A stretch of 64,000 bases of DNA from Ralstonia pickettii DTP0602 (lineage in GTDB: Bacteria > Pseudomonadota > Gammaproteobacteria > Burkholderiales > Burkholderiaceae): positions 2,790,001 to 2,854,000 of the forward strand of contig CP006668.1 of the NCBI GenBank assembly GCA_000471925.1. The letters run 5' to 3'. Below, piece by piece: positions 34,612-42,809 of the stretch. The translations under genes and the position numbers were made by a program. A model generated the notes under the pieces. It saw nothing but the letters and a program-made list of their open reading frames with translations, did no database searches and was not told where the DNA came from. The stretch's first letter is position 1. Each line of letters opens with the position of its first letter.

Positions 34612-34629
34612 TTTCTCGGAGCAAGTCTG

Positions 34630-35859
34630 ATGAAAACGGAAACCACGGATGTCGTCATCATCGGCGCAGGCCCTGCGGGCTCGGTCGCGGCCGGCTTGCT
34701 GCGCAAGCACGGAATCCCGGTGCTGGTGATCGAGAAGGAGACGTTCCCACGCTTTTCGATCGGCGAAAGCCTGCTGCCGCAGAGCATGGCCTATATCGAA
34801 GAGGCCGGCATGCTGCGCGCGGTGGTGGAAGCGGGCTTCCAGTACAAGAACGGCGCCGCCTTCTCGCGCGGCACGCAGCAGACCGCGTTCGACTTCCGCG
34901 AGAAGTTCTCGCCCGGCTGGGGCACCACCTACCAAGTGCAGCGCGCGCGCTTTGACGACGTGCTGATCCGCGACGCCGCACGCCAGGGCGCGGAGGTGCG
35001 CTTCTCGCACCTGGTCGAGAACGTCGACGTGAGTGGCGCGCAGCCCGAGGTCACCGTGCGCGCGCCGGACGGCAGCCAGTACACGGTGCGCGCGAAGTTC
35101 TTGCTCGATGCCTCCGGCTTCGGCCGCATCCTGCCGCGCCTGCTGAACCTGGAATCGCCGTCGGGCTTCCCGGTGCGCAGCGCGATCTTCACGCACGTGG
35201 AAGACCACATCGCGCCGGGCGAGTTCGATCGCAACAAGATCCTGATCAGCGTGCATCCAGAACACCAGGACGTCTGGTACTGGACCATCCCGTTCTCCGA
35301 CGGCCGCTGCTCGCAGGGCGTGGTTGCCGAGAAGGCCTTCCTGGACCGCTACACCGGCACCGAGACCGAGCGCCTGCAAGCGCTGGTGAACGAGGAGCCG
35401 GGCCTGGCCGGGCTGCTCGCCAATGCGCAATGGGACACCCCGGCGCGCCAGATCGCAGGCTACTCGGCCAATGTGAAATCGCTGTGGGGCAACGGCTATG
35501 CGCTGCTCGGCAATGCCGGCGAGTTCCTCGACCCGGTGTTCTCCTCCGGCGTCACCATCGCCTTCAAGTCGGCCAGCCTCGCCGCGCAATGCCTGGTGCG
35601 CCAGCTTTCCGGCGAGACCGTGGACTGGGAGAAGGAGTTCGCGCAACCGCTCAAGGCCGGCGTGGACTGCTTCCGCGTCTTTGTCGAAGCCTGGTACGAA
35701 GGCCGTTTCCAGAAGCTGATCTTCCACCCCAACGCCACCCCGGAAATCCGCGGCATGATCTCCGCGATCCTGGCCGGCTACGCATGGGACCGCAACAATC
35801 CCTTCGTCGCCGAGCCGCGCCGCCGGCTGGCGGTGTTGGAAGAGTTCTGCAAGGTCTGA
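34630..35859 (+). CDS. FAD-dependent oxidoreductase with flavin-halogenase signature
   Basis: A 409-residue flavoprotein. The FAD site VVIIGAGPAGSVAA is at 8-21, RFSIGESLLP at 41-50, and VWYWTIP at 215-221 contains the W-x-W-x-I-P motif used to recognise flavin-dependent halogenases. K73 (GFQYKNGAAF) sits near the position of the catalytic lysine (about 79) of tryptophan halogenases. NAEFLDP-like GNAGEFLDPVFSSG closes the FAD pocket. It could halogenate the aryl head, as in brominated xanthomonadins, or be a hydroxylase/dehydrogenase of the same fold. Its ribosome site GGAG (34617-34620) lies at or inside the TnpB left edge. Overlaps the next gene (TGATG). Confidence 0.85.
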   Translation: MKTETTDVVIIGAGPAGSVAAGLLRKHGIPVLVIEKETFPRFSIGESLLPQSMAYIEEAGMLRAVVEAGFQYKNGAAFSRGTQQTAFDFREKFSPGWGTTYQVQRARFDDVLIRDAARQGAEVRFSHLVENVDVSGAQPEVTVRAPDGSQYTVRAKFLLDASGFGRILPRLLNLESPSGFPVRSAIFTHVEDHIAPGEFDRNKILISVHPEHQDVWYWTIPFSDGRCSQGVVAEKAFLDRYTGTETERLQALVNEEPGLAGLLANAQWDTPARQIAGYSANVKSLWGNGYALLGNAGEFLDPVFSSGVTIAFKSASLAAQCLVRQLSGETVDWEKEFAQPLKAGVDCFRVFVEAWYEGRFQKLIFHPNATPEIRGMISAILAGYAWDRNNPFVAEPRRRLAVLEEFCKV

Positions 35860-36443
35860 TGCGCCGCCTTACCTTGTCCGCGCTGGTGTTGGCCGCTGCC
35901 CTGGCAGCGGGCTGTGCCGCCCCGGGTGCCGCCCCCGAGCACGCCGCGCCGCAGCCCGGTGCCACGGCCTTGCTGCGCCTGCCGCCGGCATCGCTGCAGC
36001 GCGAACTGAAGCTGCAGCAGCACATCATCGTCGAGTTCCAGTTGCAGGGCCGCACCGAGCGCCGCGAGCTGATGGCGCTGCTGGAAGCCGATGCCGCGCA
36101 CACGCGGCTCGCAGCCGTGGCCGGCGGGCAGGTGCTGGCGCGGCTGAGCTGGGACGGGACGAACCTGCAGGTCTCGCGCTCGCCATGGGCGCCCGCGGAA
36201 CTGCAGCCGGAGCGCATCCTGAGCGACCTGCAGTTGTCGCTGTGGCCGGCTGACGCGATCCGCGCCGCATTGCCCGCGGGATGGAGCTTCGACGCAACAC
36301 CCGCACTGCGCCAGTTGCGCCAGGGCACCGAAACCGTTGCCGAGATCCGTTTTCCGGATGCGGCCACCACGCTGTTCGTGCAGTACCGCGACGGCTACCG
36401 GCTGACGATCCGCAACCTTCCGGCGCAAGGCGGTGCGGCATGA
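35859..36443 (+). CDS. DUF3261 lipoprotein of aryl-polyene cluster (ApeN type)
   Basis: A 194-residue outer-envelope lipoprotein: signal peptide ending in a lipobox AALAAGC (Cys20), then a beta-rich DUF3261 domain with QQHIIVEFQLQGRTERREL and VQYRDGYRLTIRN. Members occur in ketosynthase/MMPL pigment clusters and are thought to receive or hold the lipid at the outer membrane, rather like LolB does for lipoproteins. Coupled at both ends: TGATG with the flavoenzyme and ATGA with the ketosynthase. Confidence 0.85.
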   Translation: MRRLTLSALVLAAALAAGCAAPGAAPEHAAPQPGATALLRLPPASLQRELKLQQHIIVEFQLQGRTERRELMALLEADAAHTRLAAVAGGQVLARLSWDGTNLQVSRSPWAPAELQPERILSDLQLSLWPADAIRAALPAGWSFDATPALRQLRQGTETVAEIRFPDAATTLFVQYRDGYRLTIRNLPAQGGAA

Positions 36444-37627
36444 CGGCGTTCCTGAACACCGTCGGCATCCGCTGTGCGCTCGGCCGCGGGCAGGATGCCG
36501 TGCGCGAAGCCATGTGGCAGGCAGACGCCCCCTTGGCCGGTGAAGTCACCGACCGCTACAGCCCGGGCCGCCAGCTGCTGCTCGGCACGGTGAACGATCT
36601 TGCGGACGATGCTGCGCCGGCGCACACCGACCCGCGCCATCGCAGCCGCAACAACGCCATGCTGCTCGACGCACTGGCGCAGGTGCGCCCGGCGGTGGAT
36701 GACGCGATCGCCCGTGTCGGTCCCGCGCGCGTGGCGGTGGTGATGGGCACCAGCACCTCCGGCATCCGCGAAGGCGAGTTGGCGGTGCAGGCGCTGGTGC
36801 GCGGCAATGCCTTCCCGCAGAGCTACCACTACGGCCAGCAGGAGCTGGGCTCGCCGGCGAGCTTCCTCGCAGGAGTGCTGGGAACGAAGGGGCCGGCCTA
36901 CACCATTTCGACCGCATGCTCATCGAGCGCCAAGGCACTTGCCGCCGGCGCACGGCTGCTGCGCCATGGGCTGGCTGACGTGGTGCTTGCCGGCGGCGTC
37001 GATACGCTGTGTGCCTTTACCGTAGCCGGCTTTTCCGCGCTCGAATCGGTCAGCGCGGCGCGCTGCAATCCGCTGTCGGCCAACCGCAACGGCATCAACC
37101 TTGGCGAAGGCGCGGCGCTGTTCCTGATGTCGCGCGAGCCGGGCCCGGTGCGCCTGCCCGGCTGGGGCGAGTCATCGGATGCGTTCCATGTCTCCGCACC
37201 GGACCCGCAGGGCAAGGGCGCGCGCCTGGCGATGCAGCAGGCGCTGGCGCGGGCGGGCATCGGCGCAGAGGCGATCGACTATGTGAACCTGCATGGCACC
37301 GCCACGCCGGCCAACGACGTGATGGAAGCACATGCTGTCGCCGACGTGCTCGGCCGCGAGGTGCCCGTGAGCTCCACCAAGCCGCTGACCGGCCACACGC
37401 TCGGTGCGGCCGGCGCAATCGAAGCCGCATTGATGTGGCTGACGCTGAACGGCAATCCGCATGGCAAGCTGCCGCCGCACTGGTGGGACGGCGCGGCCGA
37501 TGCCGCGCTGCCAGTGCTGCACGTCGCCGGCCCGGGCAGCACGCTCGGGCGCGCACCGCGCTACGTGATGAGCCATTCGTTCGCTTTTGGCGGCAGCAAC
37601 TGCGTGCTGGTGCTGGGGGAGGGATAA
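36440..37627 (+). CDS. Beta-ketoacyl-ACP synthase (ApeO type)
   Basis: A 395-residue KAS I/II-type condensing enzyme with the full triad C160 (STACSSSAKAL), H285 (NLHGTATPAND) and H319 (PLTGHTLGAAG). By homology with Xenorhabdus it would pair with the chain-length factor (23852) to extend the polyene. Start at 36440 forms an ATGA overlap with DUF3261; an upstream ATG at 36281 lies inside that gene. The next gene begins 3 bp after the stop. Confidence 0.92.
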   Translation: MTAFLNTVGIRCALGRGQDAVREAMWQADAPLAGEVTDRYSPGRQLLLGTVNDLADDAAPAHTDPRHRSRNNAMLLDALAQVRPAVDDAIARVGPARVAVVMGTSTSGIREGELAVQALVRGNAFPQSYHYGQQELGSPASFLAGVLGTKGPAYTISTACSSSAKALAAGARLLRHGLADVVLAGGVDTLCAFTVAGFSALESVSAARCNPLSANRNGINLGEGAALFLMSREPGPVRLPGWGESSDAFHVSAPDPQGKGARLAMQQALARAGIGAEAIDYVNLHGTATPANDVMEAHAVADVLGREVPVSSTKPLTGHTLGAAGAIEAALMWLTLNGNPHGKLPPHWWDGAADAALPVLHVAGPGSTLGRAPRYVMSHSFAFGGSNCVLVLGEG

Positions 37628-37630
37628 ACC

Positions 37631-38095
37631 ATGCAAGATCTGCAAACCCTGCCGCCCATCGCCCAAGTGGTGCCCCACGGCGGCGCCATGCTGCTGCTCG
37701 ACGCACTGGTGCAGGCCGACGACAACGGCTGCACCGCACGTGCGACGGTGCGGCCCGGGCAACTCTTCGTCGATCCCGCCGGCATGCCCGGCTGGGTCGG
37801 CATCGAATACATGGCGCAGGCCATCGCCGCGTGGGCCGGCGTGCGCGACCGGCGCGCGGGACGCCCGCCGGGCATCGGCTTCCTGCTGGGTTCGCGCCGC
37901 TATGAATGCGACGTGCCGGCCTTTCCCGTCGGCAGCGAACTCACGATCAGCGTGCAGGCGGAGCTGACCGGCGACAACGGCCTGGGCCAGTTCGCCTGCC
38001 GGCTGGCGCTCGATGGCCGCGAGGTCGCCCGCGCCAATGTCTCCGTCTTCCAGCCTGCGGATGCGCAGGCCTTTCTGCAAGGACAAGAGTTATGA
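37631..38095 (+). CDS. 3-hydroxyacyl-ACP dehydratase (ApeP type)
   Basis: A 154-residue single-hotdog FabZ-like protein. It starts MQDLQTLPPIAQVVPHGGAM, where the VPHGGAMLLLD segment holds the active-site histidine, and has GWVGIEYMAQAIAAW on the central helix. In the Xenorhabdus pathway ApeP needs ApeI for activity; the ApeI equivalent here is the C-terminal part of the ligase fusion. ATGA overlap with the ketoreductase. Confidence 0.9.
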   Translation: MQDLQTLPPIAQVVPHGGAMLLLDALVQADDNGCTARATVRPGQLFVDPAGMPGWVGIEYMAQAIAAWAGVRDRRAGRPPGIGFLLGSRRYECDVPAFPVGSELTISVQAELTGDNGLGQFACRLALDGREVARANVSVFQPADAQAFLQGQEL

Positions 38096-38823
38096 CCAAT
38101 CCGACCGTGCTGGTCACGGGCTCGTCCCGCGGCATCGGACGCGCCATCGCCCTGCGGCTGGCCCGCGACGGCTATGACGTGGTGGTGCATTGCCGCGCGC
38201 GCCGCGAAGAGGCCGAATCCGTCGCCGACGCGGTACGCGCCTGCGGCCGCAAGTCCCGTGTGCTGTCCTTCGACGTGGCCCGGCGCGAGGAAGCCGCCGC
38301 CGTGCTGCTGGCCGACATCGCCGCGCATGACTGCTACTACGGCGTGGTTTGCAACGCAGGCCTGGCGCGCGACGCGGCCTTCCCGGCGATGAGCGGCGCC
38401 GAGTGGGACGAGGTGATCCACACCAACCTCGATGCCTTCTACAACGTGCTCAACCCGGTGGTGATGCCAATGGTGCAGCGGCGCCAGCCGGGCCGCATCG
38501 TCACGCTGTCGTCAGTGTCGGGGCTGGTGGGCAACCGCGGCCAGACCAACTACAGCGCGGCCAAGGCCGGCATCATCGGCGCCACCAAGGCGCTGGCGAT
38601 CGAGCTCGCCAAGCGCGCGATCACCGTCAACTGCGTCGCGCCCGGGCTGATCGACACCGACATGGTCGAGCAGCACGTGCGCGACGAAGCGCTGCGCATG
38701 ATCCCGGCGCGCCGCCTGGGCACGCCGGATGAGGTGGCCGCCACGGTGGCCTTCCTGATGTCGCCCGACGCGGGCTATATCACGCGCCAGGTGATCTCGG
38801 TCAATGGGGGCATGTTCGGATGA
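38092..38823 (+). CDS. 3-ketoacyl-ACP reductase (ApeQ type)
   Basis: A 243-residue FabG-type SDR. TGSSRGIGRA (10-19) binds NADPH, NAG is at 88-90, and the catalytic set is S140/S141, Y154 and K158 (TLSSVSG, NYSAAKAG). It reduces the beta-keto group after each condensation. Start 38092 overlaps the dehydratase stop (ATGA); its end overlaps the next ketosynthase start in the same way. Confidence 0.94.
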   Translation: MTNPTVLVTGSSRGIGRAIALRLARDGYDVVVHCRARREEAESVADAVRACGRKSRVLSFDVARREEAAAVLLADIAAHDCYYGVVCNAGLARDAAFPAMSGAEWDEVIHTNLDAFYNVLNPVVMPMVQRRQPGRIVTLSSVSGLVGNRGQTNYSAAKAGIIGATKALAIELAKRAITVNCVAPGLIDTDMVEQHVRDEALRMIPARRLGTPDEVAATVAFLMSPDAGYITRQVISVNGGMFG

Positions 38824-40049
38824 AGCGCGTCGTTGTCACCGGAACCGGCGCAGTCTGTGCGCTGGGCAATGACTGGGCCGCGGTGCGCAGCACCCTGGAA
38901 TCCGGCCGCAGCGCGGTCGTGCGCATGCCGGACTGGGAAGGCATCAAGGGCCTGAACACGATGCTGGGCGCACCCGTGCCGCCGCTGGTGCTGCCGGCGC
39001 ATTACACGCGCAAGCTGACGCGCTCGATGGGCAAGGTGGCGCTGATGTCGGTGCTGGCCAGCGAAGCCGCGTTGCAGGACGCCGGCCTCGTGGGCGACCC
39101 GCTGCTGGCCAGCGGCAAGCTCGGCATCGCCTATGGGTCGTCCACCGGCACCCCCGAGGCGGTCGCCGACTTCGGCCGCATGCGGAGCGAGCGCACTACC
39201 GAGGACATCAGCGCAACCACCTATATCCGCATGATGCCGCACACCACGGCCGTCAATATCGGCGTGTTCTTCGGCATCACCGGCCGCATCGTGACCACGT
39301 CGAGCGCCTGCACCTCAGGCAGCCAGGGCATCGGCTACGCCTACGAGGCGATCCGCTCCGGCCGCCAGGTGGCGATGCTCGCGGGCGGCGCCGAAGAACT
39401 CGACGCCACCGAGGCGGCGGTGTTCGATACGCTCTTTGCCACCAGCACCTGCAACGACACCCCGCAGGCCACCCCGCGCCCGTTCGACAGCGCGCGCGAT
39501 GGCCTGGTGCTTGGAGAAGGCGCGGGCACGCTGGTGCTGGAGGAACTGGAGCACGCGCAGGCGCGCGGCGCGCGCATCCTGGCGGAGATCGTCGGCTTCG
39601 GCACCAACAGCGATGGCGCGCACGTGACCCAGCCCAAGGCCGAAACCATGGCCGTGGCGATGCGCCTGGCGCTGGAAGACGCGGGCCTCGAGCCCGGCCG
39701 CATCGGCTACGTCAACGCGCATGGCACCGCCACCGACCACGGCGACATCGCCGAATCGCACGCCACGCATGCGGTGTTCGGTCCTTCGATGCCGGTCAGC
39801 TCGCTCAAGAGCTACATGGGCCATACGCTGGGCGCCTGCGGCGCGCTGGAAGCCTGGATGACCATCGAAATGATGCGCGACGGCTGGTTCGCGCCCACGC
39901 TGAACCTGAGCACGCCCGACCCGCGCTGCGCGCCCCTCGACTACATCATGGAAACGCCGCGCCAGCTGGACGTGGACTACGTGATGAGCAACAACTTCGC
40001 TTTTGGCGGGATCAACACCTCGCTGGTGTTCCGCCGTTGGGAAGACTGA
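38820..40049 (+). CDS. Beta-ketoacyl-ACP synthase II-like (ApeR type)
   Basis: A 409-residue FabF-type ketosynthase with C164 (TTSSACTSGSQG), H301 (VNAHGTATDHGD) and H335 (KSYMGHTLGAC). In known pathways ApeR is a homodimeric KS that serves initiation or early extension, while ApeO:ApeC does the later rounds. It is the last gene of the tightly overlapping block; the next gene starts 39 bp on with its own good ribosome site. Confidence 0.93.
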   Translation: MKRVVVTGTGAVCALGNDWAAVRSTLESGRSAVVRMPDWEGIKGLNTMLGAPVPPLVLPAHYTRKLTRSMGKVALMSVLASEAALQDAGLVGDPLLASGKLGIAYGSSTGTPEAVADFGRMRSERTTEDISATTYIRMMPHTTAVNIGVFFGITGRIVTTSSACTSGSQGIGYAYEAIRSGRQVAMLAGGAEELDATEAAVFDTLFATSTCNDTPQATPRPFDSARDGLVLGEGAGTLVLEELEHAQARGARILAEIVGFGTNSDGAHVTQPKAETMAVAMRLALEDAGLEPGRIGYVNAHGTATDHGDIAESHATHAVFGPSMPVSSLKSYMGHTLGACGALEAWMTIEMMRDGWFAPTLNLSTPDPRCAPLDYIMETPRQLDVDYVMSNNFAFGGINTSLVFRRWED

Positions 40050-40088
40050 AGTCCTTTCTAGATTGCCAACCAACAAAAAGGAAGATCT

Positions 40089-40538
40089 TTGAAATCCGCT
40101 CTCTCTGTCGTTGCCATCACCCTGTGCGCCAGCGCCTTGCTGTCGGCTCCCGCGCACGCACGCGACACCAAGTACATGATGCCGCTGCAGGAAGTGCTCG
40201 ACATGCCCGAGGCCAAGGAAAAGCTCGACGATTCCTTCCGCTTCTACCTCTCCGGCCAGAAGACCCCCAAGGTGCTGCAGCGCATGGATTCGGGCGTCTC
40301 CAACCGCAAGACCAACGGCGTGGGCAAGAGCGATGAAGACGGCTGCCGCTGGGCCGCGCTGTCGGCGCTGATCGCGCTGCAGGACACGGCCAAGTCGCAG
40401 GGCGCCAATGCGGTGATCGACATCGTCAGCTACTACAAGAAGAACGAAGTCGCCAGCCCGACCGACTACGAATGCCACGCCGGCGCCGTGGTGGTGGGCG
40501 TTGCGCTCAAGGGCACCTACGCCAGGATCGCGCAGTAA
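40089..40538 (+). CDS. Small secreted protein often found with aryl-polyene clusters
   Basis: A 149-residue protein with a signal peptide to about residue 24 (LSAPAHAR). The mature part has a YMMPLQEVLDMPEAKEKL start, a Cys pair (C85 region DGCRW and C129 in YECHAG) and ANAVIDIVSYYKKNE, resembling a YbjQ-like/heavy-metal-binding-like fold; databases often label such proteins 'excinuclease' without basis. Starts with TTG at 40089 after AAAGGAAGA. Stop overlaps the next start (TAATG). Function unknown; envelope role is likely. Confidence 0.75.
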   Translation: MKSALSVVAITLCASALLSAPAHARDTKYMMPLQEVLDMPEAKEKLDDSFRFYLSGQKTPKVLQRMDSGVSNRKTNGVGKSDEDGCRWAALSALIALQDTAKSQGANAVIDIVSYYKKNEVASPTDYECHAGAVVVGVALKGTYARIAQ

Positions 40539-41227
40539 TGACCACCTGGCTGCGCCTTGGGGGCGTGACGGAACTTGCCGCGCAGGCGCCCGACGCGCAG
40601 TCATGGATGTCTGAAGGCGAACTGGCGCGCCTGGCCGCGATGCAGGCGGCGCGGCGGCGCGGCCAGTTCGTCGCCGGCCGCTGGCTGGCGCGTGCGCTGC
40701 TGGCCGAAGCGTTCGGCGGCGCGTGGCGGGACTGGATGCTGACGGGCGGCGCCGATGCCGCGCCGGTGGTATCCGGTGGCGTGCCCGCGAAGCTGTCGAT
40801 TTCCCACAGCGGCGACCTGGTTGCCTGCGCAGTGAGCGTCGCTGCGCTCGGACTCGATCTCGAACCGTGCCGGTCGCGCAAGGGACTGGATGCGCTGTAT
40901 GACGCGATCACCACGGACGTCGAGCGTGCCGCGCTCGCCGACCACACCGCCGCTCCGGCGGATACCGTGCACCGGTTTGCGCATGCGTGGACGCTGAAGG
41001 AGGCGGGACTCAAGCGCCACGGCGGTGGCTTGTTTGCCACCATGCTGGGCCATGGGCTCGGGATCGAGGCGGCGTCGGGCGCGCAGGACGCCAATGCCTG
41101 TACGTGGCTGCACGACAACCACGTGCTCGCACTCTGTTCTGACGACCTGCGTGCCATGACCGCGCCGGGAATGCCCGTTCCCCGCTACTGGCGGCTCGTG
41201 CCCTCCGGCACCGCGCCGCTGCAATGA
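40538..41227 (+). CDS. 4'-phosphopantetheinyl transferase, Sfp type
   Basis: A 229-residue PPTase. The magnesium/CoA motif is LGLDLEPC (D107, E109) and the second motif is WTLKEAGLKRHGGG (W151, K154, E155); SISHSGDLVACAV precedes them. It would convert the two cluster ACPs to holo form. Having its own PPTase makes the cluster more self-contained for transfer. Start 40538 overlaps the previous stop; three bases separate its stop from the lyase gene. Confidence 0.92.
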   Translation: MTTWLRLGGVTELAAQAPDAQSWMSEGELARLAAMQAARRRGQFVAGRWLARALLAEAFGGAWRDWMLTGGADAAPVVSGGVPAKLSISHSGDLVACAVSVAALGLDLEPCRSRKGLDALYDAITTDVERAALADHTAAPADTVHRFAHAWTLKEAGLKRHGGGLFATMLGHGLGIEAASGAQDANACTWLHDNHVLALCSDDLRAMTAPGMPVPRYWRLVPSGTAPLQ

Positions 41228-41230
41228 TGA

Positions 41231-42790
41231 ATGCCTGAACCGATGTCTGAACACTTTGCGTTCGATGCCGCCAACACCGCCACGTCGGTGGTCTTTGACG
41301 GCACGCCCCTGACCATCGAAGCGGTGGCCGCACTGGCGCACCGCCGCGCTGGTGCCATGCTGTCCGATGCGCCGGCCTTCCGCGCCCGCATCACGCGCGG
41401 CATGGCTTTCCTGGACCGGCTGCTGCAGGAGGACGGCCGCGTCTACGGCGTCACCACCGGCTACGGCGATTCGTGCGAGACCACGGTCCCGGTGGCACGC
41501 GCCTACGAGCTGCCGGTGCACCTGTACACCTTCCACGGCTGCGGGCTGGGCCGGCTGCTGGACGCCAACGAGATCCGCGCCGTGCTCGCCGCCCGGCTGG
41601 CCTCGCTATGCCAGGGCTATTCGGCGGTCAGCCCCGCGCTGCTGGAGCAGCTCGCCGCGTTTCTCGCCCATGACGTGCTTCCGTGCATTCCCGCCGAGGG
41701 ATCGGTCGGCGCCAGCGGCGACCTGACGCCGCTGTCGTATGTCGCGGCGGCGCTGTGCGGCGAGCGCGAGGTGGTGTACCAGGGCCGGCGCCAGCCCGCC
41801 GCCGAAGCATTGGCCGCGATCGGCCGCGAGCCGCTGCGGCTGCGCCCCAAGGAAGCGCTGGCGATCATGAACGGCACCGCGGTGATGACCGGCCTGGCCT
41901 GCCTCGCGTGGCAGCGCGCCGCCAACCTGGCGAAGCTGGCCGCCACGCTGACGGCCGCCGCGGTGGCGGCGGTGGACGGCAACCCCTACCACTACGACGC
42001 CACGCTGTTCGACGCCAAGCCGCACCCCGGCCAGAAGCGCGCCGCGCAGCGCATCCGCCACCTGCTGGGCGACTCGCGCGCGCCGCGGCACGCCAACCGG
42101 CTGCAGGACCGCTACTCGCTGCGCTGCGCGCCGCACGTGATCGGCGTGCTGGAAGACGCGCTCGACTGGTCGCGGCGCTGGATCGAGACCGAACTGAACA
42201 GCGCCAACGACAACCCGCTGGTCGAACCCGACGAAGAGCGCCTGCTGCACGGCGGCCACTTCTACGGCGGGCATATCGCCTTCGCCATGGACGCGCTCAA
42301 GACCGCGGTCGCCAGCGTCGCCGACCTGATGGACCGCCAGCTCGCCACGCTGGTCGATCCGCGCTACAACAACGGGCTGCCGGCCAACCTGTCTGGCGCC
42401 ACCGGTGCCGACGCGCCGCTGAACCACGGCCTGAAAGCGGTGCAGATCGGTGCCTCGGCATGGACTGCCGAGGCACTCAAGCACACCATGCCGGCGACCG
42501 CGTTCTCGCGCTCGACCGAATGCCATAACCAGGACAAGGTCAGCATGGGCACCATCGCCAGTCGCGATTGCCTGCGCGTGCTGGAACTCACAGAGCAGGT
42601 GGCGGCCGCGATGCTGGTCGCGGTGCGCCAGGGCATCGCGCTGCGCCTGCGCACTGGCTATACGCTGCCGCAACCGCTGCAGCCGCTGGCCGAGCGGCTG
42701 CAGGCGGAGATCCCGCTGATCGTGCAGGACCGCGCACTCGAACCCGAGCTGCGCCGCCTGCTGCAGGAAGTGCGAGAGGCGAAATGGTAA
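41231..42790 (+). CDS. Aromatic amino acid/histidine ammonia-lyase family (HAL/PAL/TAL)
   Basis: A 519-residue MIO enzyme. The prosthetic group forms from A161-S162-G163 in EGSVGASGDLTPLSYVA, and VTTGYGDSCET carries the conserved catalytic tyrosine (about Y78). The selectivity region reads LYTFHGCGLG, with F101-H102 where HAL has S-H, TAL H-H and PAL F-L type pairs; the histidine favours a polar ring (Tyr or His). No other hut genes are nearby. Flexirubin clusters use such a lyase to make 4-coumarate starter; the same job is inferred here. Start may be 41231 or the in-frame ATG at 41243. Confidence 0.88.
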   Translation: MPEPMSEHFAFDAANTATSVVFDGTPLTIEAVAALAHRRAGAMLSDAPAFRARITRGMAFLDRLLQEDGRVYGVTTGYGDSCETTVPVARAYELPVHLYTFHGCGLGRLLDANEIRAVLAARLASLCQGYSAVSPALLEQLAAFLAHDVLPCIPAEGSVGASGDLTPLSYVAAALCGEREVVYQGRRQPAAEALAAIGREPLRLRPKEALAIMNGTAVMTGLACLAWQRAANLAKLAATLTAAAVAAVDGNPYHYDATLFDAKPHPGQKRAAQRIRHLLGDSRAPRHANRLQDRYSLRCAPHVIGVLEDALDWSRRWIETELNSANDNPLVEPDEERLLHGGHFYGGHIAFAMDALKTAVASVADLMDRQLATLVDPRYNNGLPANLSGATGADAPLNHGLKAVQIGASAWTAEALKHTMPATAFSRSTECHNQDKVSMGTIASRDCLRVLELTEQVAAAMLVAVRQGIALRLRTGYTLPQPLQPLAERLQAEIPLIVQDRALEPELRRLLQEVREAKW

Positions 42791-42809
42791 GTACCAGGAG
42801 GACCGCAAT

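Larger units (their letters stand above)
33458..34625 (-). mobile_element. Solitary TnpB element of the IS200/IS605 superfamily
   Basis: About 1.17 kb, carrying tnpB but no Y1 transposase (tnpA). Each end has a subterminal hairpin instead of terminal inverted repeats: 33467-33495 (right end, overlapping the tnpB stop) and 34583-34611 (left end, upstream of tnpB). The right edge is placed at TTGA/TCAA 33458-33461, following the GGATGTCAA sequence; the left edge lies somewhere in 34612-34629. No target duplication is expected for this family. Base composition is less GC-rich than the cluster around it. Edges are approximate. Confidence 0.8.

Noticed and set aside
40089..40538. Annotation as an excinuclease subunit
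   Set aside because: The protein is short, secreted and has none of the UvrA/B/C motifs; the label is a known misnomer for this family.
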